Positions 48,730 through 61,582 of a DNA stretch of 64,000 nt are shown one piece after another (the stretch's first letter is position 1; each line of letters starts with the position of its first letter). Origin of the DNA: Motacilla alba alba (taxonomy: Eukaryota > Chordata > Aves > Passeriformes > Motacillidae); the NCBI RefSeq assembly GCF_015832195.1, contig NC_052046.1, positions 28,920,911 to 28,984,910 of the forward strand, written 5' to 3'. The notes beneath the pieces were generated by a model that ran no database searches, was not told the DNA's origin, and saw only the letters and a program-made list of their open reading frames with translations. The position numbers were made by a program, and so were the translations under genes.

Positions 48730-51360
48730 CATTGAGGCTTTACAAATGCTCATAGAAAAAACTCTGAATTAGGCAAAAAGATAAGCTTTGATTTTCACAT
48801 GTGCAAGTGGCCTTGCTTCAAGCAACATGCACAAATCCTTTTGTCAGACAAATTATATATTCTTGGAAATTGCCTGTTTCTTGTGGTCCTCTGACTACTC
48901 TCACATCTTGAAATTATGCCTTATCCTGAAATCCCACTGCTTAAGCCCACCTACAGTTCCATTAACTACTCAGTTGTGTTAAATGACCATGTCTCATGGC
49001 CATTATGGATGAAAAAGGGAGTGATACAGTCTTAGTTTAATGAAAATGCCAGTCAAGGCCCATGCCAATACATCTGGAATAGTGTGAGATGAAGCATCAG
49101 ATAGGGCCACATCCTTACAATTACTGCAGAAGTGACTATAATGAATTCAGATGTTTTTTAAACCAGATGAGTTGTTAATGTTGGTTGCGTCTTTCCTGTA
49201 GTTTCTACCTCTTCCTTCAAAATAAGTCTGAAGGATCAGGGATTTAATTTTCAATGGAGTTCACTAGCTTAGGCTACACAGCCTGTTTTCGCTGTTATGT
49301 AAATGACATGTAAATGAAGAGCTCTCATCAGTTTGTCCTCCAGAAGCAAGAGCACTAGAAACAGTATCTTATGCTGTAGGCAGAAGTGGTGGGACCTCAA
49401 TTCATTTTTCCTGTAACAATAGTGCATTGTTTACTCACAAGAGCTCATGTTTCTTTCATCCACACTTCAGCCCACATATATTGAAATGATGGATTTCCAC
49501 CTCACTGGAAAAAAGACACTGCTATTGTTTTCAGCATATTCCTTCAATTTTCATTAAAGTTTGCTGTCCTTAGTCAAATGTCAAATGTGGTATTGTAATA
49601 GCAGGCCTACATTCATGTGGTGTTTGAATGCTTGAAGGCCTGTAGATTCCTCTGCACATAGAAACTCATGAACAATGTCTTTAAGTGTCTGAAAATTTAC
49701 CCAGCTGTCTTGCTTGCATCTGAATTAAAAAGACATGAAAACCTTTCTGATAATAATATTATTACTCAGTTTATGCTTGAACCTGAAAATGTTGTCAGTA
49801 GTGAGTAACATACATTTACTGATAAATCACCACAGTAATGGAGTCTATAATGTAGCTGGGGCTCTAAGTCATACTGTTTTATTATATATTTACCGTGGGA
49901 CCTAATGCCTTCGCTTACATGGTAGAAAATTACATCAATTACATTTATTGTTTGTGGTTTTGGCTGAAGCACTTAGCTTCTCAGCTTACTGGTGAACTGA
50001 ACTGCAAGGTTTCAAGGTACTCCATAAAACAGAAATATCCCTCGGGGATCTTTGCATTTACAGGGAAAAGTTTACTTTGTAGTTGACGGTGAGTTGTGTA
50101 ACTCCTGAATAAATATGGTGACAGGTGTTTCTATTTATTTATTTATTTTTCTGGTTGTTTTGCTCTTGGACTACAATGAGACCTTTCTAACTTTACTTCT
50201 GGATAGGAGCGTTTACCAAGATTTTTTTCATCTATTGTAGTTACACAGACTCATCTTTATTACACAGAGTCACATGGAAGACTTGACAGGAAGTACTGAC
50301 GCAAAATTTCTGTTCTCAGTCCATGAAGAGTTACCTAAAATTATTTAGCATTCTGAAAGATTTGATTTTAGGAACAGATAATTCCCATATTCATCCCTGG
50401 TGCTGGGAATGTGTATTAAAGTTAATTTCTTTTTTGTTGCATTTCAAAGATGAAACTTAGATGAAGTAAAAAGAGGAAAGCCTTACTTGAAGTTGTTTTT
50501 CAAGTCTCCAATTAAACACTGTTGGAGATTGTCATCTCTGGATGTACGCATGTGAGAAATAAAAGATTTGACATCATTCTTCCATGAAGCTTCACCACTG
50601 TGAATCCAAAGAGCAGCCTTGCAATCTTCTCTTAACATAGCAATGTAAATGACACTTGTTAGACTAGCAAAAATCACATATTCAAGTCCAAAAGTATTTG
50701 GCTTTATTATAACTTATAACTTTTTTGGTCTTGACTCCAAGAATATATCTCTCCTGTACAGTGTACAATAAGAATTGCATAAGATGACATCTGGAAGCAG
50801 AGTAGGTATTTCCTGCTGTGGAAAACCACCAAGCAGTACAGCCCTCTACTGTTCATCTGTTTGGAGAGTCATGGTGGTGGGTCTTCAAAGGCAAACTCTG
50901 AGAGATGGATTTTGGTATCTCAAGAGAGGTTGCATGGCACAAAGGAAGAGATGCTCTAACAGGCACACTGTGAGACTAATGAAGTTAGGCGCATTAATCC
51001 TTCAATGTCTTAGGATAAACAAGAGACTATATAAAAAATGAAAAAGGCATGAAAAAAGCCTATTTTATTCTTTAGTGTGTATTAACACATAAAAGACACA
51101 GTTAACATTATTACAAGAGCTTGGAAAGGGAAAAGTCAAATATGGCACAAGGTTTTACCCTTATTGCGAGCCTCTATATTTTATGGAATAGAACAATTCA
51201 TGTGGAAAAGTGTCACATCTAACAATTATTTCTGGAAAAATGGAAGTAAATTTGTGTGTGCATATGCACATTTATAAAAATACTTTCTCTTGAAAACAAT
51301 CCTATGTTAGAGTGTTTCAAAGACAAAAAATCATTCTCCAAACAATATTGCATGTTATCT
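48730..51360. other. Non-coding DNA, no gene seen
   Basis: No recognised feature was found in this 2.6-kb stretch apart from a short TATT tract near 50130-50150. Confidence 0.5.
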
Positions 51361-51420
51361 TAGAATCACAGAATCACAGAATATTCTGAGTGGTCATGAA
51401 TCATTGAGTCCAGCTTTTAA
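51361..51420 (-). mobile_element. Short CR1 3' terminus, reverse orientation
   Basis: 'agaatcacagaatcacagaa' followed by 'gtccagctttt' is the complement of a CR1 terminal repeat and the adjacent 3' UTR. Only about 60 bp remain. Confidence 0.75.
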
Positions 51421-53227
51421 GTTAATGGCCCATACTGTAATGTCACATAATTTTAGCTTATGGCTTAAAATAAATTAAGTATTTTAAAGCAAACTACTGA
51501 TTTGAAAAGAAAAATAAAGCTTACAAATATGATTTTAGATTTTTCTCACTTTGACTGGTTCTATCTCATTGAAAGTCTCCAAAATGAAATAAAAAATTAA
51601 ACAATAAAAGCTACTTTATTTTCACAACTGTCTGTGAAAAACATTACTCTTGCAGAGCACTCACAGGGGCAGGGGTCATTTGTGTAAACAATAATGTAGT
51701 ACCATGTAAACCAAAAATAAATACAAAGGAGTCCATTTAAGACTCAAATTAACACTACATATCATACGTACTGGACATCATGAATACTGAAAAGACTAAA
51801 AAATTAAATCTGAATTTTGCAAATCCCTGTTTTGACCCTTGCATATCTGAGAGATTGCAGTGAACAGAGATACATGCTGGGTACAAACCTGGTAACTTGG
51901 CCTATGTATGGCATACATTTTCACTAAAGTTTTGCAGATGTAGATTTAATCTAAGCATTGTCCTGCTTAATGTTCCTTTGGAGTTTTCATAATTAGAGTC
52001 TTTAAAACTGAGAATGTTCCTATTTGGCAGCTGTTGCAAGTATTCATACTTTTGCTTCATGTTTCTTGTAGTTAGCTTTCAATATAATTTTATATGAAAG
52101 ATGTTTTATCTTTGCTTCATATAACTGCATGATAGAACCTATAGAGAATTGTCTTCTCTTAGGTTTTAGCTACCAAACACAGTTTTCTCTTGTGTCACAT
52201 TTGCAGTACCTTCAGAATCTAGCAACACAAACCTTCAGACCTTTCAAAGTGTATTCATTTTCCCAAAAAAGATATTTTCCCACAGTGTCTTAACTGATTT
52301 CATCAAAGTGTCTCTGATGAGTTACTTCTCCTGAATGAATGTCATGGTGGAGAGGACCTCAATGGACAGCTCAGTCGCTTCATTGAATCCATTTTGATTA
52401 CCATATGAAATGTCAACTAATTTCAAGACTTTGGTCTGCAATCACTGATCATCCATGTCAGAAAGCCTTAATTTAGCTTTTATTTCAGCTATTTTACTTA
52501 AAACTAGACCAGCCAGATTCCTCTCATAACCAAGAAGAGACATCTGCACAAGGCTTCAAATTCAGATGTTTTCTTTCAAGAGTTCCAGAACTGAGACACA
52601 GAGATCCAATTAAACCCTGTCACCACTGTAGTTAGTACAAGAGTAACCAGAGCTTGCAGTTCAGGCTACATGTTTCTGAATTCAGGGAACTTTGCTCATG
52701 TATCTGCAAGACATTACACCTCTCAAAAACAACCCACGTAGTACTGAAATCTTCAGGAAATGTTGCACTTTAAAGGTCCAGCTCTTTGATCCACACATGT
52801 AAGGTAAAGAAAAGTGTCCTTTCTACTTTGAGGAGACTACTGCTGGATCTCTACATGAACATTACCACTTGACTGGTAGTAGCCCAGTATATAAAGCACT
52901 AAACATGCTTATTTCTTTGAGGCAGTATGTTCCCATTGTATCTGAGAGCCACCATGGTATATTGAGGATCAAGCACACTGTTAAGTGCCATTAATTCCTC
53001 ACCTTTCAATAAACAGAAAACCTCTATTCATAAATGCTCTGTGGTTTCATATGGCTCAGAGGCACTTAGTGAACTAGCTCATTTACTCATTCCTGTTCTT
53101 TATTCTGATGAAATCCATTTTGCTATAGCACAGTATATGACCCTTCTTATCAGTTGTATTTTAAAATTAAATAAGTGGGGAAGCAACACATGATTCCATA
53201 CATGATATTGGAAAGTATGTGCTGCAA
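51421..53227. other. Non-coding DNA, no gene seen
   Basis: Nothing recognised. Compared with its neighbours, 52280-52900 has less low-complexity sequence but no consistent reading frame. Confidence 0.5.
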
Positions 53228-53490
53228 ATTCATAGAATCATAGAATGGATTGGGTTGGAAGGGATCTTGAGGATCATCAATTTCCAATACCTTTGCCATG
53301 GGCATTTGACCATGGTTGCTCAAAGCCCCATCCAGCCTGGCCTTGAACTCTTCCAGGGATGAAGCATCCACAATGTCTTTGTTGCAGTGCCTCACCACTC
53401 TCACAGCAAAGAACTTCTTCCTAATATCTCACCTAAACCTATTGTCTTTCAGTTTGAATCAATTCTCCCTTTTCCTCTCACTACATTTTC
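53228..53490 (-). mobile_element. CR1 LINE 3' end, reverse orientation
   Basis: Begins 'tcatagaatcatagaatgga' then 'ttgggttggaagggatcttg', the complement of the classic CR1 3' end. It continues through 'agccccatccagcctggcct' and 'cagtgcctcaccactctcac'. It is well preserved relative to the other copies here, but 5'-truncated with no RT region. The 84-codon - strand frame at 53150-53404 is the CR1 3' end read through, not a host gene. Confidence 0.93.
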
Positions 53491-55739
53491 TTGCAGTATT
53501 TCACTCCCACATAAGTATTCTGAATGATAAAAAAACAAGTTTAAACTTTAATGATAGCTGAATATTATGGATCTTTCCCCAAAGTTCATCTTTCAGTCTT
53601 TTATTCACAGAAAGAAAAATGATTGACTACGTTTCTGAGGATCATACTCTCACCTAGACTAAATCATAACAGTTCTATTGTTTTAAATTTAGCTATACAG
53701 GTTAAACTACATGAAGAGCTGTGGACACATTACAAAGCTCCAAAGAAAACAGCTCCAGAACAATACTGAAAACATTCAAAAAAATCCAGAAGGAGAAAGA
53801 GATATTAATCTGTCAATAAACAGTTGTGTTTTAGGAGAAAAGCTATCATGTGTTCTATTTCATTGAAAATATCCCTGTTCCAAATTGTTCTCATATTCAG
53901 CATCACAGCAAAACCAAAGTTGGTTTCTTTCTGTTTGTTTAGGCAGGTTTTTTTTGGTTTTGGTTTTTGGTTTTGGTTTTGTTCTTGTTTACATTTTTGT
54001 TTTTTAGTGTACAGATTCTACCTTTCTCTAAATAAACAAATGGATTGGAGAAAGACTTTTGGGCATAATTCTGTTTAAAGGAAGATAGATGAGAAGAGAG
54101 TAAACAGAAAAAAATCTTTTCCTTTTACCAGAACTGATTTAATTTGCAAGAAATGCAATTCAGATTTGGTTAATTGTCTGCATGACAACCATTGACACTT
54201 TCATTTCAGACACATATTAGTACCTTAGCTATGATGAAATTTGGTGTTGGACCACCTGCCTATTATTCCTTATCAGAAACGGAATCAAACTTTTCCTCCA
54301 ACCTCAGAGATAAGGCCTAAACAATGAAAACTCAAAGGGCCAACAGAAATTCTGGTTTGAATGTAATTTTTCTTCTTGTTTGTGGTCCTAATTACTGTAA
54401 GTCAACTGAGGGGTTGAAACTGAATCCTACAAAGAAGAATTACCTGCTGTGAGAGTAGACATTAGGCTGTTGCTCTTTGATAAAGTGAGAATAATCCATG
54501 ACTACAAAATACATTTGATGCCAGTTGGTACACTTAACGATCAAACAACCCTGAATAACAGCAGCTAAAAAAAAACCAAGGACACCACAATATCTGTGGT
54601 TGTGACATGAGAAAATCAAATATGCATTTAGGTAAACTGGGCCCAAATGACTAATTGTTGGCTGTGTGGAGACCATCAGCTGTGATGACCCAATCAGAAA
54701 GTGTTTTTGTTTTTTTTACTTTGGTGTTATGAAATTCTGTATTCATTGTGTTGTTCTGATTTCTATATGAAATATAATTAATTTAACTAAAAGTAATTAC
54801 CTTCTCCCTTATCACTGGTTTATAACATTTCAAGCTTCTAACAATTAGTATCTTGCTTGCCACAGGTAATAATAGAGACTTTGCAAGACAATTTGGAAAC
54901 TAGCTATACCTTTAAAGCCAAATGTCTTTAATTATGATAACTCTGAGCTTGAGCAACTTTTAATGGAATTTCTGAAGGTCCGCTTTGGCTACCGAGTTCT
55001 TTTCAGCTTACAATAATATAGACTTTGGAGTCCACAGTGGCTAGACTAACTGGCATTGAGAACAAAATTAAAAGTGCATTTTGATTTACAAATTGTTAAA
55101 GTGCTGTGTAAAGCAACAAGTCTTAGGTACCTCGAATTTAAACTGGCCTTTCTCTCAATAGAAGAACATGTGAAGAGTCTTTTCTTATTTTCTAGGCTCT
55201 AAAACTCCTTGTCTTTGCAGTTGTGAAGTATTGCATTCTCAAAAGGTATCCTGAAAATACATTTATGGCTGCTTAGTTTCCTGTTCCATCTTTATTTCTT
55301 TTTCTACCATTCTATCAATTTTTGTCTATGCACCATTTGAGAATTAAAGCGTTGTGTAACTTAGTTCTCCAAAGGCATCTATTTTATGACATACAGAAAT
55401 GAATTTTTAAAAAATGCTTCATGAGATATCATGGAAATTTTTATTATTTTCCTCTAGTAGCAGACATTTTCCATTCCATTAAACCACAGGTGTAAGCTTA
55501 AGTAATAGCTATTCTACACTGAATTTTAGCAGTAATTTCTCCTGTTCTTGAAAACATGATACAAATATAAAATGAGAAATCATACCAACAGATAGACTTT
55601 TTAGTGTTAAGATCACTAGTATTAAAGATTGTACATTCACTATGACTCCAAATACTTCAGTGTTATAGAAAGGATGTTTTGCCTGTGAAACCATAGTTGT
55701 GGGAAAAATATGGTTCTCATTTATTAGACAGTTGTCTTC
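53491..55739. other. Non-coding DNA; GGTTTT-like tract
   Basis: A (GGTTTT)-like imperfect tract lies at 53944-53982. A 50-bp exon-shaped block at 55196-55245 was considered and set aside (see rejected items). No transposon was recognised. Confidence 0.5.
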
Positions 55740-55800
55740 TTGTCTTTGGGGATTGGACTAGATGATCTCCAGAGTAACCTTCCAACCCTAACTATTCTGC
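55740..55800 (+). mobile_element. Short CR1 3' terminus
   Basis: 'ggattggactagatgatctc' and 'cttccaaccctaactattct' mark the last ~60 bp of a CR1 element. It is truncated immediately upstream. Confidence 0.85.
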
Positions 55801-57000
55801 TACTTGTGTTGGTTAGTTCATTGTAAAAAGAGACCAACTGAAAGCATTTAAACAAGTCGGTATGAAGCCACACACCTTCTAACATAACATGCATGGGCCC
55901 ACCACTGTGTAATGGTTCCTTAAGTGGCTCACTGAGTGAAAACATTGGAAATCATACTCTGAAGCTGGTATATTTTTCATTCCATGTGTATATCGATACA
56001 CATAGAGAAACTGTCCAATTATTAAGTTCTGTTTAAGAAGTTATACTTGTTTTACAAAATTAATTGAAAAGTTTTAAATCATCCACTAACTTACCAACTC
56101 AATGGGCTCTATGTAAGTAGTAGTAGTAACTCAATGGGCTCTATGTAAGTAGTAGTAATACCTAAATACTTTGAGAATGAGAAAATGGCAAGCGATTTTA
56201 CTTAATTGTTCTTTACTATAACTTTCACCCTATGACATTAGACATAAGCTCTTTTTTTAAAATAGTCATTAACCTTTTGCATGATGTATAACTAGCTTTA
56301 TCACTCCGGAAAAAAAATCCACTTTGAGTTCTGAAAAGAAGATCCACTGGGAGACACACAAATGGTAAACCACACCGAAGGACACAAAAAGGCCCATAAA
56401 ACATCAGTAGGGTTATAAAGGTCTATGGATTTTAATTGCTGTGTGCCATTGGGCCTTTACAAAGCAATCAAGCAGGCAATCTCCAAAGACAACCCTGCCA
56501 TAATACATTTAACAATAGAGTTCTCACCCCATCAGCAGACTAGGGTTTATGAAGGTCCCAATTGCAATTAATGACCTTGTATATTGAGAGAAAAAGACAA
56601 AATTACTTAAATTAACTACCCTTTTTGGATACATATCTCAAGTATCAGAAAGTGTAATTTCAAGACAAGGAATGACAAAGTTTTGATTGATTGTGGACAA
56701 AAAATTCTTATAATGCACATATTCTTGTCTATGTGGATTTTTAAAGGTACATAAGTCTGTCTTTCTTCTTCTACATAAGAACGTTCTGAAAAACAAAGTG
56801 TAATGCTAGCACATGGCAGATTTTGCTTTGGGTGGCATGTTACAGAATTCTATCTATTCTAACAACTTCATTCCTCTCAAGAAGCTCAGAAATTCTATAT
56901 TCCTTATTTTGAGGTTGAATTAAAATTTAAATTTACAATAGTACAAGTAAACAGGGTGGATTTTCCATAGCTTCTAATAATGTGGCTAGCTGCCTGTCCT
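55801..57000. other. Non-coding DNA, no gene seen
   Basis: Contains the 32-bp tandem duplication at 56096-56159. The segment 56490-56620 has several ATTA/TTAAT motifs in complex sequence and may be worth aligning. No 3' LTR for the ERV at 57000-59830 is recognised here. Confidence 0.5.
56096..56159. repeat. 32-bp tandem duplication
   Basis: AACTCAATGGGCTCTATGTA followed by GTAG units occurs at 56096 and again at 56128, with copies almost identical. Confidence 0.9.
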
Positions 57001-59600
57001 AATGACTATAATTTGGTATTTGTTCTAGGACATCCAACTTTTTCCTAGGTTTTAGCAGAACGATATCTTTTTCAGCAACTTCTTTAGCTGTTTTACCAGC
57101 TAAGTGATTCCCTGTATTAACTGAGGAATTTCCAAACTGATAGGTTTTACAGTGCATCACAGCCACTTCTTTCGGCTTTTGCACACTAATAGTGACTAAT
57201 TTCTTCATTGTACTTAATAGGTGACACCTATGTCTATAACAATCTCCTTTCCTTCCATATGGCTCCATGGACATATGATATTCCAAAAGCATATTTTTAA
57301 TATTTTTATATTTTATTATTTTATTATTTTTATATTTTATATTTTAATACTTTTAATCAGTCCATATATTTACTCTTTTTCCTTCAGCAATTTCACAGTA
57401 GTCAGTGAAAAGTCATTAATTCTGTTTTTTGTGCTGATGAGTTAAAAAGGTAAAGCCTGGGCTTGAGATTCGCAGCTGACCACCTTCCATTTGGAACCCG
57501 CTGCTCTTATCAGTGTACAGCTGCAGTTGTGGGTTTAGGATGGGAATGCTCTTGAAATCTGATCTGCCAGAACACACTTGTTTAGTGTTACCAGGCAGTC
57601 ATGGTACACAGGTCTCTGCCTTATTCTGAAGCCTGGAGAAACATGGCAGGGTTCACAGAAGTATTGACGTTGTCTTACTCCAATAGGACAGCTTGGTATT
57701 TCAGTATTCTCCTTCTTGATTCCAAAACAGCTATTACCTTGTAGGGTATGTATACTGTAATCTTATGTCAGCTTTCATGTTTCCTGGATTAAAGCACTGC
57801 AGCTGCCACCACTCTCAAGCATCAGAGCCATGCTTTACTTCTGTTGTCCAATTGTTTGGAAAAGTAGCCCACAGGCTGCTTCCATGACTGCAAATACTGA
57901 GCCAATACCCCTAGTGTCAGGTGCATCCTTTCACGCAAAATAGCTCAAATGGTTTGCTTAAGTCTGGGAGTCTCAAAGCGGAGGGTGTCATTAAGGCTCT
58001 TTTTAGGGCTCTAAAGGCCCTCTGACTCTCAGGAGTCCATACCACATATTTTTTGGTGGAGGATCATACAAGGATTTTTCCAGTACCCCATAATCGCCAA
58101 TCTATAACCCACACCACCCAGCCATACTGAAGAAGGCTCATAGATCTTTCAAAGTCCTGGGCTCCAGAGTCTGGCAAATGTCTTCTTTTATGTTCTTCCC
58201 AAACTTCTTTATCACTGCAAGCTCTCAAAACCAAAATATGTTACTGCTTCTATGGCTAGTTGTGCCTTTTTCTTTGACATCCTGTATCCAGCTTGTCTCA
58301 AAAAAAATTTAACAGACTTTTACTGTAGGATCAAGACACTCCCTTTCAGTTTTGGTTGCTAGCAGAAAAATATCTATGTTTTAGTAAGTTTCTATCCAGA
58401 ATTTCTTTTTTCCAGCTTTCCAATTCTTTTGCCAACTGATTGCCAAATATAATGCCGCTGTTTTTGAAGCTCTGGGGTAACAATGTTCATGCTAGCTGCA
58501 CCTTCCACCCAGTGTTTGAATTCCCCCACTATAAAGCAAATAATTTCTATCTCTCTGGGAGAAGAGGTATACAGGAAAAGACATTCTCCAGATGCATCCT
58601 TAAGGAGCACTGTTGGCCATTTGCCCTCCTCTATAAGGGAAGTAAAAGAGTATTTAACTGCTCTTAAATCTTGTACTGGCCTGTATTCTACAGTATTTAG
58701 TTTCTTTCCTGGTAAACTGGCTTATTAAAATGTCACATTCTACCAATAAATCACACTACAGGGATTTATTAGTTAACTTGGTAAATCCTTGAGTCATGTG
58801 TAGTTTTATTGGATATTTTTTTGACTCACTAGATTAGAACTGGGCTTTCATGGCGTTTTTACCAGCATCACCGCTCTGGATTTTCTGTGTGCATCCATTG
58901 GCCACACCAAAGTAGTTACTTAAATCTCCACCTCCTCAGGTGTTTCTTCTTATTCTACCTGTTCCTGCAATAGCTCACACAGTTTTACATTTTTGAATTT
59001 TTAATTTTATTTCTCCATTTTCAAAGGTAGTTTGTGCATCCAAGTTACTCAACAGGTCTCTTTCTGTAAGGGACAATGGACATCCATGGATATACAAAAA
59101 TTGGTGTGTCCCCCACTGTTTTTCCTAATTTAAATGGAAGTGCTTGTAAAAAAGGCCTACTATCTTTTCTCCTTGTCATATCCACGATGCTTAGACGTTC
59201 CAATAATACTGAGTAAGTTGCTCTTGGATCAATTTTAAAAAATCTGTCTTTTCCTCCCTAGCTATTTCCTTCCCTAGCTAGCTTCTCTAGCTTAAGCAGT
59301 TGAGGAAGATTCCCCTGGTCTCCCTCAGGGGGATTCTTCATCTATATTTAAGGTCATGAGCTTGATGGTTTGAAGAGCCAGGTTAAGGTTTCCTGTCTGA
59401 TTTCACCCAGCCTGGGTGAATATCCCTTTTTCCAATGCCCCCTTTCTTTAGAGATTGCATACTGATCTTACCATTTAAGGTGCCAGACTTGGGCCAGTTT
59501 CTGTGATTGTTCAAAGTGTATTTCAGACACCAATTCCTACAATACTTGACCATGTTGTTCTAAGTGATTCCTCAGATCCATTGAAATTCCAGAGTAGTGT
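57000..59600 (-). pseudogene. Class I ERV gag-pol relic (NC, PR, RT, RNase H)
   Basis: Read on the - strand, remnants of a gammaretrovirus-like gag-pol lie in normal order from high to low coordinates. A zinc-knuckle segment of nucleocapsid near 59400-59460 reads SKERGHWKKG, with its flanking cysteine positions replaced. The end of the protease domain lies near 59040-59130 (RDLLSNLDAQ). RT palm sequence lies near 58390-58470 (FKNSGIIFGNQLAKELE), the RT connection region near 57960-58130, and RNase H near 57000-57540. The last open piece, 56999-57292, contains GNHLAGKTAKEVAEKD, a typical RNase H C-terminus. Many stops and frame changes break it, so no functional protein can be made. Integrase, env and a 3' LTR are not found. 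A T/A-rich insertion or slippage tract lies at 57293-57345. Confidence 0.85.
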
Positions 59601-59611
59601 ACCATCTGCGT

Positions 59612-59830
59612 TGTGAGAAACTTTTGCCAAAATATGGTCAAAAACTCCTTAACACCAATACAGCATTAAGTAGCAGGCATGTTTATTACAGCTCTGGATG
59701 TGTGGGGGATATCTCCACCTGTCATGCATCTCAAGTATAGGAAAGCTGCCATATATGTACTATGATTTACATACATATTCATTTATTTTCCCAGAATAAA
59801 CATGCATATGATAATCATTTCCCCAAAATC
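59612..59830 (-). mobile_element. 5' LTR piece (R-U5) of the class I ERV
   Basis: The + strand begins TGTGAGAAACTTTTGCC, the complement of an LTR end in CA. It includes 'caggcatgtttatta', the complement of an AATAAA signal at 59682-59687, and 'gggggatatctccacctgtc', a block that I associate with avian class I LTRs. It lies just 5' of the gag relic in the - orientation, as expected for a 5' LTR. The outer U3 limit is not clear; 59830-60137 contains a 101-codon - strand frame that could be U3 or another ERV piece and could not be placed. Confidence 0.65.
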
Positions 59831-60137
59831 ATTACCATATGTTCCTTTCCCATTGTGTACACGCCTGTCCGTCCCAGGAGTCCCTCTGATGGTCTCTAGT
59901 GGTCACAGAACCCAAGGTCACAGCTGACTGCTTGGTTACTGGTGTTACTTTCCAAATGTAGAACTGAGTTGGGTGTACCAAGGCTGCTTCACCATTTTGT
60001 GTCTTTTCTTGGTTAATGTTTAACACTCTTTTGATTGTGCAGTTCCACAGGCAAATGGTTTTGCTAAATAAGCATTGCATTAAAATCAGCTGAGCAAAAA
60101 GTTTGTCTGGCAACACTACAGTCTCAGATGTTTTCAT

Positions 60138-60607
60138 TTTTTAATTTAGTTATTATTTATTTAGACAACAGTTCCGAGAAATATTTACATTTATTTAATG
60201 TTATTAAATGTCCTTCAACTATTCCCAGTGGATATACGTCTGATAATCTGCTGATTAGTGAGTTCATGCAGCCCTTCAATCACTACATACATGTTTCAAA
60301 TCACAGGGTTCTTTTTGACAGAGCTATTGTTTTCTGAGAAGAGCAGGAGTTAATTGTTTGCTTGTAATATATATATAACAATATATGTATTGCTCCATTA
60401 CAACAGATAAATGATAACATTATCAACCTCCTATGTAAGATGGATCTTTTTGGAACTCCTTTAGCAGAGGAAAAAAGTGAAAGGAATAATTTATTTCCCT
60501 GCTGAGAAAACTCTTCATTTCCTACATATGTGCTTTATAAGGGTAAAGCTGTGATACTCACTGGTCTCCTATGCCTAAGGAATGAATTTATTGACTGTGC
60601 TTTTTAG
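60138..60607. other. Non-coding DNA before the first exon
   Basis: AT-rich, with a short TATA stretch near 60368. It ends in a polypyrimidine tract and AG at 60606-60607 that form the acceptor of the next feature. If the gene model is right this is intron. Confidence 0.5.
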
Positions 60608-60753
60608 GATGGAGTTTCAAATGCTCTTTCTGGTCTGGAGACATCAAGCATTTTGAAATTACAGACTGATATCTCTAACTTTCACAATATTCTCCAGATT
60701 ACTGATGAAGCAGGTAGAACAGACAATCAAATGAGCATGGAAGATGAACACAA
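60608..60753 (+). CDS. Internal exon of an unrecognised vertebrate gene (exon A)
   Basis: A 146-bp block that stays open in only one frame. It is preceded by a good acceptor (tgactgtgctttttag, with a plausible branch-point TTGAC) and followed by GTAATT at 60754. It begins in phase 0 with DGVSNALSGLETSSILKLQT and continues to MSMEDEH, ending with the first two bases of a codon (phase 2). The residues look like normal protein: mixed hydrophobic/polar, with no low complexity. The other two frames stop within the block. The next block at 61430 supplies the missing third base and keeps the frame. I do not recognise the protein and see no named domain. The exon call is an inference from splice signals and phase agreement; an unprocessed chance open frame is the alternative. 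Confidence 0.6.
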
Positions 60754-61429
60754 GTAATTTTTTTTCAGTGTTACATTTTGATGAAAAAGGGATTGTATGA
60801 GTTTCTTTACTGTTTCAGTTAAGAGTACATAATATTACTGTGTCCACACAGGCATATGATCAGGCTATTGTTGATAATTGTTAACCAATATTACAAGGGT
60901 TTTGTAAGCAAGAAGCAATTGTTAAACTTTGAAAAGCTGTTTAGTTTCAACCTTCCATGTTTCTGGTTTAAGTAGATTGTACTCCAAACACTTTCTTATT
61001 CATGACACTGTATTGCAGTAGTACCGGGCTGGAGTGTATATTTTAATCATACTGCTTTTTTTTTATTGTTTTCTTCTCTTTTTCAGTTCTGTATGAACTT
61101 ATTAATGGTTACTTATTTAGTCTCTAAATTAGGTACATGCTTTTCAATCTTGCCCAAACAGACACTAAGACTGAAATTTCTTTCAAGATAGGAACAGTGC
61201 TTAAACTACCTCTCTGGTTAAACTAAAAGCAGCCCAATAACTAAATTTAGAATGTAAATGAATAAGGGATGAACTAAAACACTCCTGCTCATGCTTCTGT
61301 TACTGCAGCACGAAAGTGTGTGGCCATACCTAAAAATGAGAATACTCCTAGAGAGGCAAAGCACCAGGGCTACTGTAAATGAAGAGAGAACTGAACCATT
61401 GACCTGTTATTGTTTTGGCTGTTATATAG

Positions 61430-61582
61430 GAGACATGCAGTATTTGATGATTGGAGCTTTGTAGAAACACAGAAGAGTTACAGAGTTAGACAGATCAAGA
61501 GGAATCATCCAAGTCAGCGCAACACAGACATTGTTTTAATAAATAGCTTATGGATGAAAGAAGCTCGCCAAGGAGAAGCTGA
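61430..61582 (+). CDS. Internal exon of the same unrecognised gene (exon B)
   Basis: A 153-bp block (51 codons, phase 2 at both ends) after an acceptor (ttggctgttatatag) and before a strong donor, GTAAGA, at 61583-61588. Its first base completes the lysine codon begun in exon A. The peptide then reads RHAVFDDWSFVETQKSYRVR and includes VLINSLWMKEARQGE. The basic, aromatic-containing composition is unlike translated repeats. Without splicing at 61582 the frame would meet a stop (TAA) straight after the donor G, and exon A likewise runs into TAA just after its donor, so splicing is needed for the frame to continue. The intron before it is 676 bp. No domain is recognised; it may be part of a larger coiled or adaptor-type protein, but that is not shown. 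Confidence 0.68.

Noticed and set aside
53944..53982. (GGTTTT)-like tract resembling telomere repeat
   Set aside because: Units are irregular (TTTTGG with varying T number) and not the vertebrate TTAGGG motif; it is ordinary low complexity.
55196..55245. Possible 50-bp exon with a good acceptor (tcttattttctag) and a GTATCC donor
   Set aside because: It is short, its donor is weak, and it has no frame partner nearby; phase agreement with exon A at 60608 cannot be shown (it ends in phase 2 if read in its open frame from the first base, but exon A starts in phase 0).
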